Below are positions 23,434-33,790 of a stretch of DNA of 64,000 nt, in pieces; the first letter of the stretch is position 1, and each line of letters starts with the position of its first letter. Location of the stretch: assembly GCA_029817715.1 (NCBI GenBank), contig JARUPY010000541.1:1-64000 (forward strand), given 5' to 3'. The notes beneath the pieces were generated by a model, which saw nothing but the letters and a program-made list of their open reading frames with translations, was not told the DNA's origin and did no database searches. The position numbers and the translations under genes were made by a program. This DNA comes from Melastoma dodecandrum. Lineage: Eukaryota > Streptophyta > Magnoliopsida > Myrtales > Melastomataceae.

Positions 23434-23478
23434 CTACAACAACTGGAAGACCAAGCGCGGTGCCCCAAGTGCCCCTGA

Positions 23479-26400
23479 ACTTCCTCTTCGAACAACCCCA
23501 CCATCGTCCTTAGATTCCCTCTGGTTGAACAATCTGCTCCCTCCCTTGGAGCGAGGGCTTGTTTCCACATCCAACAAGGGGGTTCCATTTTTGTGGAACT
23601 GTTCCCCCTGATTCGTCGGTCATGGTCGAAAACTCTTGCAGAAATTCTGATAACAATTCCTGGGTTTTGGTCCCATTCCCAAGTCTGTTCGTTTGTGGAC
23701 CGGAGATCTGAAACCTCACATGACCCCTGTGACCAAACTTCTTCGATAATATTATTCCTCAATGCAGACCCTCCTCTGCCCCCCAAAACCATGTAAGAAT
23801 CGTCGGTCAGGACACGCACAGAGCATTTTCTAGAATGGACTCAAATCGGCCTCTATGGGGGCCGACTCAATCACGGGTTCGCTGATAAGCCCATATGATT
23901 GTGGGCCCATGCAACCCGGCCCATACATAAATCCATGTAACGATTCAGCCGTGACATTGTTCTCATGGAAGATGGACGTGAAAGCCCTCGCCATCGCCAT
24001 CGCCACGCCTCTCTTCCCTCGCACAACGTCTTTGGTCTTCCATTGTTTCTCTCCCCTCTTCAGGGCAGCAGCAAAAGCGACCACCAACATCGGTTATTGA
24101 TAGGGTCCGAGCCTCGAGGAATTATTCTCTTCTCCGACCGGTTTGGGTCGAACTTCACCGTGCAAGGCACCGTCCTTGATCCTCCCTCATGGGCCGACTT
24201 GTCTCCTTGTTCCGGCACCATGGGAGACAACCTCACCGACGAGCTACCACTGAACCGATGTCGACCTAGTACGAAGTCCCCATTCCTCAGAGCACAGGAC
24301 TTGTGGGGATGTAAGAATATAACTTGTGCACAGATCACGAGGACGACAACAAGCATCCCCGAATGGCATGGCAACAAGGTGGTGGAGGAGGAGGCCCCAT
24401 GAATGCAGGGGATGATGAACAAAGAAGAGAATAAACCAACAGTCCCATCCCAGTAGAAATACGGAAATAGGATTAGTTTTAAAAAAAATTTGCGAAATAC
24501 GGCGCAAGTTTCGTAAAATACGATTTTACCGTTGAAGGGGCGTGTTTCAAAATAAGCAAGAGCGGGTTTTTAAAACGCGCCACTATATTTTACGAAAATC
24601 GGACTGTATTTTATAAAAAATTTTAAAATTAATCGTACGTAAAAAACTCGTAGAAAGCATGCCTTTGTGGGAAATTAGGTCTTTATTTTTATCTCGCACA
24701 CGTTTCATAAAGTAGGAATTCCGAAGAAAAAAGGGAACAAAAGCGAGACAGAGGATAGAGATAGGAGGCAGGTGCCCCCTCCCCAAAAAAAAAAAGCAAA
24801 ATCTTGAGAAGTTAAAAAATGAATTGGTTTTACCAATCATAAGCTATACAGCAAGCAACCAACCATTAGGAAAAAAGATTGTCGCACTCTAAAAGACCAA
24901 AAGGGAAGTGGAGCAGTCAGTTTGCTTTATATTGAAGATTGTGACGAATTCTTTATATATATGTATATGGATTTCGTTAACTAGTGACTTAGGACACCAA
25001 TTAAGAAGCTATTAATATGTTTTAAATTTAGGATTTTAACTTTTCGTAAATTATGTTTTTTTAATTAATATATCCGTAAGCCTAAAATATTTTACAATTA
25101 TAAAACTACGTAATAATATTAATAATTATCTTTTTATTATTTATATCTCTTATTAGCACCCGTTAACAAAAAAAAACCTGTATATATATGGGGTTGTAGT
25201 GTACATCCTTAAGAAAACCAAAGGCCTTCGACGGGTTTCCTTTTCATTCCGACTTTGTTTAGGGAACGTTGTTGCTCGTTAACTTTTTATAACATAATTT
25301 ATTCCGTTAAAACGTGATGAAACAATTGAAATTTCTAAGGAATGATTTAAAAAAAATGGATCAAAGCCTTCTTTTTTTGTTCTTGGGGGTTAGAAAAAGG
25401 GAAACCACAAGTCTCTATGTTTTAGCTTTCGTCAGTGCAAACAGTTGGGATTAGGATAAGGGTAACAATCTTTACAATTCACATTCATTTGAATGTCCCA
25501 TGATGTTGGTAAGCAGTAGAGTAGAGAGGGGATAGGTTAGGCAAAGGCAAAAGGCTAAAAGCCTGCGGCATATAAGTATGAAAAATGGGGGAGAGGAAAA
25601 GAAGTGATATTGGATGAGAATGAGCTTGTCTTTTCTTTAAAAAAAAAATCAAAGTATTCGTCTGAAAGTTTTACACAAAGACCAAAGGAAAAACCGAAGC
25701 ACACTCCCCAACCCTCTTCCTTTTGCTTCTTCTTCCCTTTACGATTTCCTTCTGTTGGTTTAGATTTCTGGGGTTCTTCTTTCAGTTCAATCGGGCAATA
25801 AGAATAATCAATGGGAGATTAACCACTAGGGGAAGGAGGGAGGGGGCTTTAATACCCGATAATTAAGCACCATTTCATAGCAAACCCCCAACACACACAC
25901 ACTAAATCAAAAGGTGTAACTCATGATGGTAATTGAAACTCATAAATACTAACAAAAGAACATACATCTGAAGTAAATAAATATATATTTCAAAAAATTA
26001 TAACAATAACTATTATGGTCTATTTCTATTATCCCATTGGAATGAAACATTTAGGGTAATCATGGTAAAAGGGTTGAAAAAATTAGACTGCCGTCAGCAG
26101 CTATCAGTATCATAGCCATGCATTAACCCCAAATCTTTGATCAGGGAGTTGATTTCTTTTATGGGAATTGTTTTTTAACCATACCTTTAATCGGAGTTCA
26201 GTCCATAATCCCCCTGTTTTGTTTTGTTTTTTTTTTTTGGGTGTAATAATTAACTCCTCCTTATCTCATCCATTTTGATGGGGTTCTCTCGAGAAGGGCT
26301 ACGTTATTATGACACAATGCCACCAGTTTACTTAGAAATCACGCCCTCTTTGTCGCTGTGGGGGAAGAAGGCCAGCGATTGGGGAGAAGAAACTTCACAG

Positions 26401-26820
26401 AAGCGTGAGAAAAACATGCATCGGATTTTGCCCTCCGCTCGCATCAAGCCATGCATAAGAATTAAGAGGAACCACACTTAAGGGGGGATAATACAAATAG
26501 GTCGTTACGACAACACTACTCCATCTTACGAATGATAATATTTAAGGGAATTTGGGTCCACAAATTTCAATGATGAAGAAGAGAAAGTTAAATGGGCAAT
26601 TCTCGTAACTCCCACGAACACTTGGACAGAAGATTCGGATTTCATGCAGATGACGGCGCACGTCCACCGAAGAGATTCAATTCATGATTCACCGTCATTA
26701 TCAACAAAAACATTAGAATGCCCTAATCGTCTCGTCATCTTCCCCCCTCCACCCCATTACTTAAACGTAACACCCCAACCATTTTCTCTCCTCTTGCCTC
26801 AGTTCTACTCCTCGCTTTGC
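23479..26820. other. intergenic: GASA 3' flank and RKD upstream region
   Basis: No supportable gene. Open frames at 23.4-23.8 kb and 23.8-24.4 kb on both strands lack family similarity. 24.4-26.6 kb is AT-rich. The last few hundred bases are the likely promoter and leader of the RKD gene. Confidence 0.4.
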
Positions 26821-28004
26821 ATGGCCATGGATTCCACAAGCAGCTCTCTTCAACTCGCTTGGTCTAGCGCTTACCAAGTCCCGCCCAATGAAGACGACGA
26901 TGATCCTTTCTCCTTCTCGAGCCACCTGCCCTCGCTCGAGCTCGAGTGAGCGGCTCATGGACTCCCTACTAGCCTTTGGTTATTTCTTGTGTTGGGGATT
27001 GATCTGTTTCTTTGTTAACAGGGGGAAAGAGCAGGCTCCATTGGATTGGAACCAGTATCTTCCATTCGAGCAAGAGATATGCAACTGGGAACTTTCTCCT
27101 CTAAATGCCACTGTCCATGAGCATGACAGTAGCAGTGATACCACGTCTGCCCCCCTCTGCGTCGTCGAACCTCTTTGGTCAATGCTGGATTATCAACTGA
27201 ATTGCCCAACTCCCACTCCCGATTTGATCCCAGGTTTAAACCAGTTTTGGTCCATGACTGGATATCTTTTGTCCGGAGCTTATATTATTCGTTAGTGTAA
27301 TTTTATGGTCATGTTATTGCTGGGGGGTTTAGCAGAAGGTATTGGGGAAACGCGGGCTTATTCTCCGACTGGGCCTAGTCCTGGGCCTCTTGAAGAAATG
27401 GGCCAATTTGCGGGCCCAGCTGAACGTCCCTCGGAGAACTGCAGGGATGGTGGTGTTGCAGCCACTGCTCTCCCACGTAACGGCGAACATATGGCCAAGA
27501 GGCCACCTCGCGAATGCGAGGATGGCATCAGAATCATGAATGCTAAGGGTCTGTCGAAGAAGGCAATATCCCGGTACTTTTACATGCCGATAACGCAGGC
27601 GGCAAAGGAGTTGAATGTTGGGCTGACGCTGCTGAAGAGACGTTGTCGGGAGCTCGGGATCCGCCGTTGGCCTCATCGGAAGCTTATGAGCCTCCAGACC
27701 CTCATTAAAAACGTCCAGGTTCGAATCATTTTCATGTGAACCCTCTCAGTTGTCCTTCAACCATTGCGTGTGGCACGCTTTTTTCTTATTTTTCTTCTGG
27801 TTTTAGGAAATTGGCGGAGAGTCGGAGAGCTGCGTGGGGAAGAAGAACATCGTGGTACAGATACTCGAGCAGGAGAGGAAGCTGCTGGAGGAGGTGCCAG
27901 ACGTGCAACTCGAGGAGAAGACTAAGAGGTTGCGTCAGGCGTGTTTCAAGGCTAACTACAAGAAGAGGAAGATCTTGGGTGCTGCTGCCGAGACCGTCGT
28001 CTAG
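26821..28004 (+). CDS. RKD: RWP-RK domain transcription factor, RKD type
   Basis: A four-exon gene (26821-26945, 27022-27233, 27336-27718, 27807-28004) with GT-AG introns and consistent phases, giving 305 residues. RKD proteins are nuclear factors with one RWP-RK domain; in Arabidopsis they act in egg-cell identity and early embryo patterning. The N-terminus is acidic (EDDDDPFSF). The RWP-RK domain covers about residues 182-235: AISRYFYMPITQAAKELN, TLLKRRCRELGIRRWPHRK (RWPHRK at 223-228) and SLQTLIKNV. A basic/acidic helix with LEQERKLLEEVP follows, and the protein ends with a lysine/arginine-rich tail. It lacks the PB1 and GAF-like regions of NLP proteins, hence RKD and not NLP. The start gives MAMDSTSSS; an upstream in-frame ATG at 26644 is probably leader. 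It is convergent with the MDH gene, 158 bp apart. Confidence 0.9.
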
Positions 28005-28162
28005 CGATGAAGGATTACCTTGTAGTTATTGTACAGAAAATGCTCCAATGGTAGGGGAAGTTCTTATTCTATTAAAACAATGGATAAGAAATGGTCTTGG
28101 ATAATGTCAGAACAAACACTAAGAATAGCTACTTTCCAAGAGCAAAAAACCAGGCACCTCTT

Positions 28163-29506
28163 CTATCTGCGGATCCCATCACAATCTTGTAGGAGAGGCA
28201 TTTTATTAGGCCTTCTAAAGATCTTTGTATAGAACTGGCGCCTCAAAGCTGAGACAGATGGAGCATAGGCAGCAATTGGCTGCTTGTTGGCGAAGGTGAT
28301 ACCCTTCTCGATGCTGGCCTTCAACTCGGGCTTGAGTGCTTCCAACCCCTTCTGCTCATATTCGGTCAGACCATGGAAGTCAGATGTGATCACTGCTTCC
28401 ACCCCGTTCTTCCCTAGCTTCACCCTCGATGCAAAAAATGGGAGGTCGGTCAGATCTGAGTCAATGAACGAGCACTCATAAACATCCCCATCCCCATCCA
28501 GAGCACGAAGAGAAGACTCGACGAATCTCGCAGCTGCATAAGCCATCGACAGGGTGGCAGAGCCGGCACCGGCCTTTGCCTCCACCACCTCTGTCCCGGC
28601 GTTCTGGATCCGTACAGTGAGCTCCTCGACTTCCTGGTCTGTGAAGCTGACTGAAGGCTTGGTCTTTGATACCAAGGGCAGAATTGTGATTCCAGCATGT
28701 CCTCCAATGACGGGGACATCAACATCGATGAGTTTCAGGTTCTTCTTCTGAGCAACGAAAGTGTTTGCCCTAACGACATCCAGTGTGGTTACACCAAACA
28801 GCTTCTTTGGGTTATAAACACCCTTCTTCTTCAGAACTTCCGCTGCAATTGGCACCGTAGAGTTAACCGGGTTGCTAATTATCTGGATAAAAGCATCTGG
28901 GCAATTGTCTGCGACAGCTTCAACCAAGGTCTTTACTATCCCTGCATTGATATTGAAGAGATCATCACGAGTCATCCCTGGCTTCCTTGGAACACCAGCT
29001 GGTATAACCACTACATTTACACCCTTCAATGAGTTGCCCAATTCGGCCGGACCGGTGAAGTCAAGAACTTGGGATGGAGTATTGCAGTGACTCAGGTCAG
29101 CTGCGACACCCTTGACATTGGCTATATCGTAAAGGTGGAGGGCAGAAACTAGAGGAGACATCTTAATAAGGAGTGAGAGGGGTTGGCCAATTCCTCCGTT
29201 AGCACCCAGGATCGCTACTTTATATGAAGCTTGGGGACTTAGCTTATGGTTCAAACTCTGGCTACGTTTCATAGACTCTGGTGCAAGAGAACCTCTAAGA
29301 GCCGAGCTTGTCTCCTTTCCTAAGAAGCACGAGTGGGTTTCCATACTCAGGGAATGGGAATTGGATGATCTGAGGCCACTGAAGCTTGGCAAAGAATTTC
29401 GAGTGTTGACCCTCACGCAATGTCGCTTGGTGTGGGCAATGAGATTTGTCTTGTTGACGGCAGCAGCCGATCCAATGGAAAGGGAGGTCGCCGATGTAGC
29501 TGCCAT
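28163..29506 (-). CDS. pNAD-MDH: plastidial NAD-dependent malate dehydrogenase
   Basis: A single-exon gene of 447 codons. The enzyme interconverts malate and oxaloacetate with NAD(H) in plastids, exporting reducing power as malate and supporting embryo and chloroplast development. Residues 1 to about 93 form a Ser/Arg-rich, acid-poor chloroplast transit peptide ([17 protein letters not shown]). The mature part shows the Rossmann loop GANGGIGQ (101-108), the NAD-binding Asp in LHLYD, the substrate loop PRKPGMTR (173-180), [11 protein letters not shown] with Asp243 and Arg246, and the catalytic His270 in GGHAGIT. The order and spacing match NAD-MDH of the mitochondrial/glyoxysomal/plastid type, not the NADP enzyme, which has extra Cys extensions. 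The C-terminus is some 20 residues longer than I expect. Lack of introns is typical of this gene. It is convergent with RKD. Confidence 0.95.
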   Translation of the reverse strand: MAATSATSLSIGSAAAVNKTNLIAHTKRHCVRVNTRNSLPSFSGLRSSNSHSLSMETHSCFLGKETSSALRGSLAPESMKRSQSLNHKLSPQASYKVAILGANGGIGQPLSLLIKMSPLVSALHLYDIANVKGVAADLSHCNTPSQVLDFTGPAELGNSLKGVNVVVIPAGVPRKPGMTRDDLFNINAGIVKTLVEAVADNCPDAFIQIISNPVNSTVPIAAEVLKKKGVYNPKKLFGVTTLDVVRANTFVAQKKNLKLIDVDVPVIGGHAGITILPLVSKTKPSVSFTDQEVEELTVRIQNAGTEVVEAKAGAGSATLSMAYAAARFVESSLRALDGDGDVYECSFIDSDLTDLPFFASRVKLGKNGVEAVITSDFHGLTEYEQKGLEALKPELKASIEKGITFANKQPIAAYAPSVSALRRQFYTKIFRRPNKMPLLQDCDGIRR

Positions 29507-31097
29507 TCCCGCTTTTCCTGCTCAAAAGAAGATAACCCCAGATCAATCCATGTCCGGATGAAGTAGACCAGTCTATAAACACAGAGAGTGGTGTTCATGA
29601 AACTCGAAATAAGAAAAATATCCATGTAAGGCACTAACAATCATCGAGTTTACCATCTCATTTGATTCAACCAAGCAAAAAGGTAGGCGTGCCAGACTTT
29701 CAAAGTCCAACTACAGATTAGTAAGTTGACAGAAAGGAAAATCTAAACATCCAACCATGAAAAGGCTGTCGCATCCCTAAATTTTAGAAAAAAACACCAT
29801 ATAATCTGGGATTGGACAAAGAACATTTCGATCAAATTCGATGGAAAAGGCAGGCTGAGGCAGGAGAAGACAAAACAAACTGTTGGGGAACGAGCTTTCT
29901 AGGTAGAACGACCTGAATGGAGGACACCAACGTTCATTGTCGAAAAAGACCGCGGTCCAACTAAATGGGCATGGACTATTAAGAACAAGTCCCAATCCAG
30001 CAGAAAGGAGGTTAAAGGAAAATCAAGAAAGTTGTAGATCTCAAGGACGTGCTCAAAAGTGAGGCGATCCCATGAATCAATCAGTAAACAAGATTCCAAC
30101 ATTTTTGGCAGATCAAAACGCAGCATTAGACACTCTATAGTAATCTCTATTCAGATCTCAGACGAAAATTCCCAGCATTAGAAACTCCAAGACAGACCTA
30201 AATCATTAACTGAAAACAAGATAGACCCACCAGAACTCAGGGATCAAATCCACAATCTTTCAAACACCTCAAAGAAAAGCTATTCCTGCGGGAAGAGCAG
30301 TAACTTACCCCCCAAAAAGGAATGAAACGTAAACCCCTGAATCGAAGGCGGAAGGAAATGAACAACCCCCCGCCGCCTCTTGATGCAAAAAGCTTTTCTG
30401 GCTTTGGGTTGTCAGTCGGTGGTTGTTAGGAGTAATCGCCCGCCCTCAACGAAAGAGAAGCCCCCCCCCCCCCCCCCCCCCTAAAAATAAAACCCTCGTC
30501 TGATACGTTATTTGTTGACATTTTCTCCGCCCAATTCACCACCTCGGACTCGTGTTCTGATTGTCGGCCTCTCATCCTGACCGTCCGTTCCTCCTAGACA
30601 TCTCAACGGCTGCTTCTGATCCGCCGGCTTGTAGGTTTTTCCAGCGTGAGAGATGACGACGACTTGCATACGGCAGCAGGCATATGGGAGTTGATTAAGA
30701 AATGAAATAGTACTTGAGATCATTCTTGGTGTCAAATCAAACGATCGTATCAAGATATCATCAACCTTTGGGCGTGCCCGTGCTTAATTACACGACCAAA
30801 TCTAATGATGGGCCTCCCATGTACAGCCCATTTAATTTATAGCGAAGCCCAATGTTCTGTTGGTCCGAAAATGATTGGGCTTAAGATATTCTCAGTAATG
30901 GGCCCTCGCATTGCCTCCGCGGGATTCGTTGCCTCGGATCCGGTTTAAACTCAATAGCGCCAGTAAGAGAAGCTGACCCCAGGCATCGAATTTTGTTTCG
31001 AACTTGATCGACGCTTGAATCCCCCACGTATAAACGAGATTCTCGCTCTATCGCAGGGAATACCAAATTAGGGATGTACATCTTCGGAAGTCGACTA
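29507..31097. other. MDH upstream region and Gypsy left flank
   Basis: No supportable gene. It contains an uninterrupted run of 21 C (30461-30481) about 950 bp upstream of the MDH start. Leader exons of MDH could lie here but cannot be shown. Confidence 0.4.
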
Positions 31098-32282
31098 TGT
31101 TGACGTAAAAAATCTCACGGTCCGTATATAGACCGGAAGCAACGTACAAATTGTCGTATTGAGAAATAGCAGGTTCAATCTCTAGTCACGGACAAAGCAC
31201 GTGAGTCCTCTGATTCTATACTCGTAAGATATCCAAAATATAGATTGGCTGAAGCTCTGGCAAATATCTGCTGGAGCTTTAGGGAGATATGTTGATGAAG
31301 ACACTGGAGCTGCAGAGCTTGATTCGGCGGGTCTTCCGAAGCGGCGAAGATCTCCAAGGCTGTAGAAGCTTGATTTGGAGAGTCTTCAGAGGATGGGCGA
31401 AGAACACTAGGGTTGTTGTAGAAGCTTGATCTGGAGAGTCTTTTGAGGATGGGCGAAGAACACCAAGCTGCTGAAGCTTGATCTTGATCTTGAATGCTTG
31501 AACTTGATCTTCAGGCTTGATCTCGATCTTCAGACTTGATCTCGATCTTCAGACTTGATCTTGAACCTTGATCTTAGCAGCACTGTGTCGATCGGGTGAG
31601 GAAAAGATGCTCGAGAACTTCACTATCGAAGGAGCTCCTCACTCTTGAAGTCGTCGAGGCCTGCAGAGGAGCCTTCGGAGATAAACCCGCAAGAGGGGCC
31701 TTCGGAGATATACCCGCTAGACGGGCCTTCGCCGCCGTACCACCCGCAGAGGGGCCTTCGCCGCAACACCCACTGATGGGTCTTCAAAAATAACTAGAAT
31801 CTCTTTATAACCCAATGGGGCTTAAGAGAATAAGAGAGAAGAGAGAATTTTTGTGTGTCCCAAATAAGGGGGAGGGACTACCTTTATATAGGAGTTGAAG
31901 AAGCCTTGGGTGATTTCTCTTTCCGATGTGGGACAAAGAGTGTCATGGGCTTGAGATTATATTGGGCCGACATTTGGATTGGGCCGAAGTATGAATGGGC
32001 CGATATATGGGCTAGGCTCAGTTCATTTTATAATTGGGTTAGGCTTATTGGGCTAGCATATGGGCTGAACCACAATTTTAAAACCCAATAATAAATGGGT
32101 TGGGCTTGATCTTTTTTATAATCTCAGGCCCGTGTATTATATTTACACTAAGATATAAGTGCAAAATATTTCACATCGTGATGTCTTATAATATAAAGAC
32201 AATCAATCATATTCAGCCAATATAATATATGGTTTGGGCCAAATGACATTATTTCGACATTAATAAAATTTCAATGTCTACA
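31098..32282 (-). repeat. Gypsy 3' LTR (left)
   Basis: Ends GTCTACA on the inner side. It contains GCTTGATCTTGATCTT-type and GAGGGGCCTTCG-type short repeats. Compared by eye with the right LTR it has a dozen or so substitutions in its first 500 bp, an extra block of about 20 bp near 31520-31560 and lacks a block of about 30 bp near 31740. Confidence 0.95.
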
Positions 32283-33290
32283 AATGCACCCACTTTAATT
32301 CGTATCTCGTATGCGTATACATATTGCAGAGAGATTATAATTAAAGTACGTAAATATTGGAGTGAGATCCGTAAGACACATAATGTATTTCACAAATCCG
32401 AACCGTGGTTTATTTCTAGGAGACAACAGTATCTTTGTCTTGCGAAGGACGAGAACTCACAAGAAGAAGATACGCTAAAGTTACCATGTCTTCCATCCAA
32501 AATGGGCTATTGTGCTCCGCACATTAAGCTTGATATCCAACACTAATCGAAGGAGATTCCATATGATTCTTATCGCCTCAAGGCCTAGTCTTTAGTGTCT
32601 CCTTTTACGATGTCCTATGCCGAGCCAAAACCTTCGTTTACATTTCGCGAATCTTGTTGGGAAGGGTATTTTCGGGAGTGGCTAGATAATCATCAACGGT
32701 AGTTCGAATTCCAAAAAGGATTGTTCAATTCGAAAGGAATAAAGAAGTTGACGACACTTCTGTCGACCATAACTTGAGTGACCCAGCTGTGGCTTCTTGA
32801 GCTTATATATGGGAAGACATCAAGGAGAAGATTTTCAAAACTCCCTTTAGTCAGGGTCACACAATTATTGAGTTGAAGAATATTCTCGATCTCATTGATG
32901 AAAGTGAGCATTTGGAGCGGCCTCTTATCTATGCCTTGGTGGAAGAATATATGCAAGGATTGACAAAATATTCATATCTATTATCCATCGCTGAAGGGAC
33001 AACAACAGAAGAACAACTAGCCGCCGCTAAAGCCCAGATTGAAGAACTCCGACAACAATTGTTTGACTGTATTGGGGCAAAAGCGACCTCAGAGGATTCG
33101 CTAGAGTAGACTGTTGCTATCGTTAAGGAGGCAGATGAGGACATATCAAATTTGAAGGGGCCATGTCTGCTTTGAAGAATGCCTGGATAGTCCGTGATGA
33201 AGATCGTTTGTCCTTCATTGAACTTCGAGAGCAGCTGAAGATGACTCGTGAAGAGTTTGTCCTATTTACCTGGGAAGCTTGATTTCACTC
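32283..33290 (+). pseudogene. antisense ORF remnant inside the Gypsy element
   Basis: Open frames on the plus strand, opposite to gag-pol, between the 3' LTR and the tandem array. Pieces that read as real protein are ISYAYTYC and WFISRRQQYLCLAKDENS near 32300-32450, ESCWEGYFREWLDNHQR near 32650-32700, LDLIDESEHLERPLIYALVEEY near 32880-32945, and a coiled-coil run AAAKAQIEELRQQL near 33025-33065 that continues past a stop as EADEDISN and FIELREQLKMTREEF to about 33270. Stops and frameshifts separate the pieces. Several Tat-type plant elements carry an antisense ORF here; its role is not settled. Assignment to that class is inference from position and composition. I do not recognise the protein. 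Confidence 0.55.
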
Positions 33291-33424
33291 TTCTAGCTTG
33301 TTTAGGCTCTAGAATAAGACTTTCCTTCTTTGTAGGACTATCATTTCTTCGAATAAAAGTCCTTTCTTTTCAAAGTCGTCCATCACTTATACTCGTAGAA
33401 CACGACTTTAATATTATTTTTTTA

Positions 33425-33724
33425 AGCCGTTCACAGTTTATACTCGTGCGGGTCAGGAGTATCACATTTTATTTAGCCGTTCACAGTTTATACTCGTGCG
33501 GGCCAGGAGTATCACATTTTATTTAGCCGTTCACAGTTTATACTCGTGCGGGCCAGGAGTATTACATTTTATTTAGCCGTTCACAGTTTATACTCGTGCG
33601 GGCCAGGAGTATTACATTTTATTTAGCCGTTCACAGTTTATACTCGTGCGGGCCAGGAGTATTACATTTTATTTAGTCGCTCACAGTTTATACTCGTGCG
33701 GGCCAGGAGTATTACATTTTATTT
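33425..33724. repeat. 50-bp tandem repeat array, six copies
   Basis: Six head-to-tail copies begin at 33425, 33475, 33525, 33575, 33625 and 33675. The unit starts AGCCGTTCACAGTTTATACT, passes through CGTGCGGGCCAGGAGTATTA and ends CATTTTATTT. Copies differ at only a few positions. A more diverged seventh copy is visible at about 33376-33424. There are no spacers, so this is a minisatellite and not CRISPR. Confidence 0.95.
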
Positions 33725-33790
33725 ATTTTTTTACACTCTTCTTTTTATGTGTCGTGCAGTTTAGGATCATGCGACATGGAGCATTGCTCT

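Larger units (their letters stand above)
17371..23478 (+). pseudogene. GASA/snakin-type peptide gene, disabled and split by a Copia element
   Basis: GASA (snakin) peptides are secreted, gibberellin-regulated proteins with a C-terminal domain of 12 cysteines. Exon 1 (about 17371-17501) gives a hydrophobic signal-like segment (VVVLILAMLMVSMA). Exon 2 (17616-17650) gives SSGSGSLKSY. Exon 3 starts at 17744 with CGG, then CNRRCSQTQYKKPCLFFC. CLCVPPGYY and ACPCY follow up to 17885, and after the 5.5-kb Copia insertion NNWKTKRGAP and KCP-stop at 23478. Lesions: TAG at 17617-17619, TAG at 17755-17757 (both probably from CAG), one extra G near 17819, one missing base near 23460, and the insertion itself. 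The start is uncertain because the first codons seem to change frame. The 12-Cys domain is otherwise well preserved, so loss is probably recent. Confidence 0.9.

Noticed and set aside
23421..23819. Minus-strand frame of 132 codons after the GASA gene
   Set aside because: Overlaps the LTR end and GASA terminus; no domain; probably 3' flank sequence.
23830..24422. Overlapping frames on both strands at 23.8-24.4 kb
   Set aside because: No recognised domain, no consistent splicing and mutually overlapping frames.
31600..32091. Plus-strand frames in the Gypsy LTRs, repeated at 41.5-42.1 kb
   Set aside because: Identical in both LTRs and low complexity; not genes.
33425..33724. Regular repeats that could be mistaken for a CRISPR array
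   Set aside because: Head-to-tail with no spacers, inside a plant retrotransposon.
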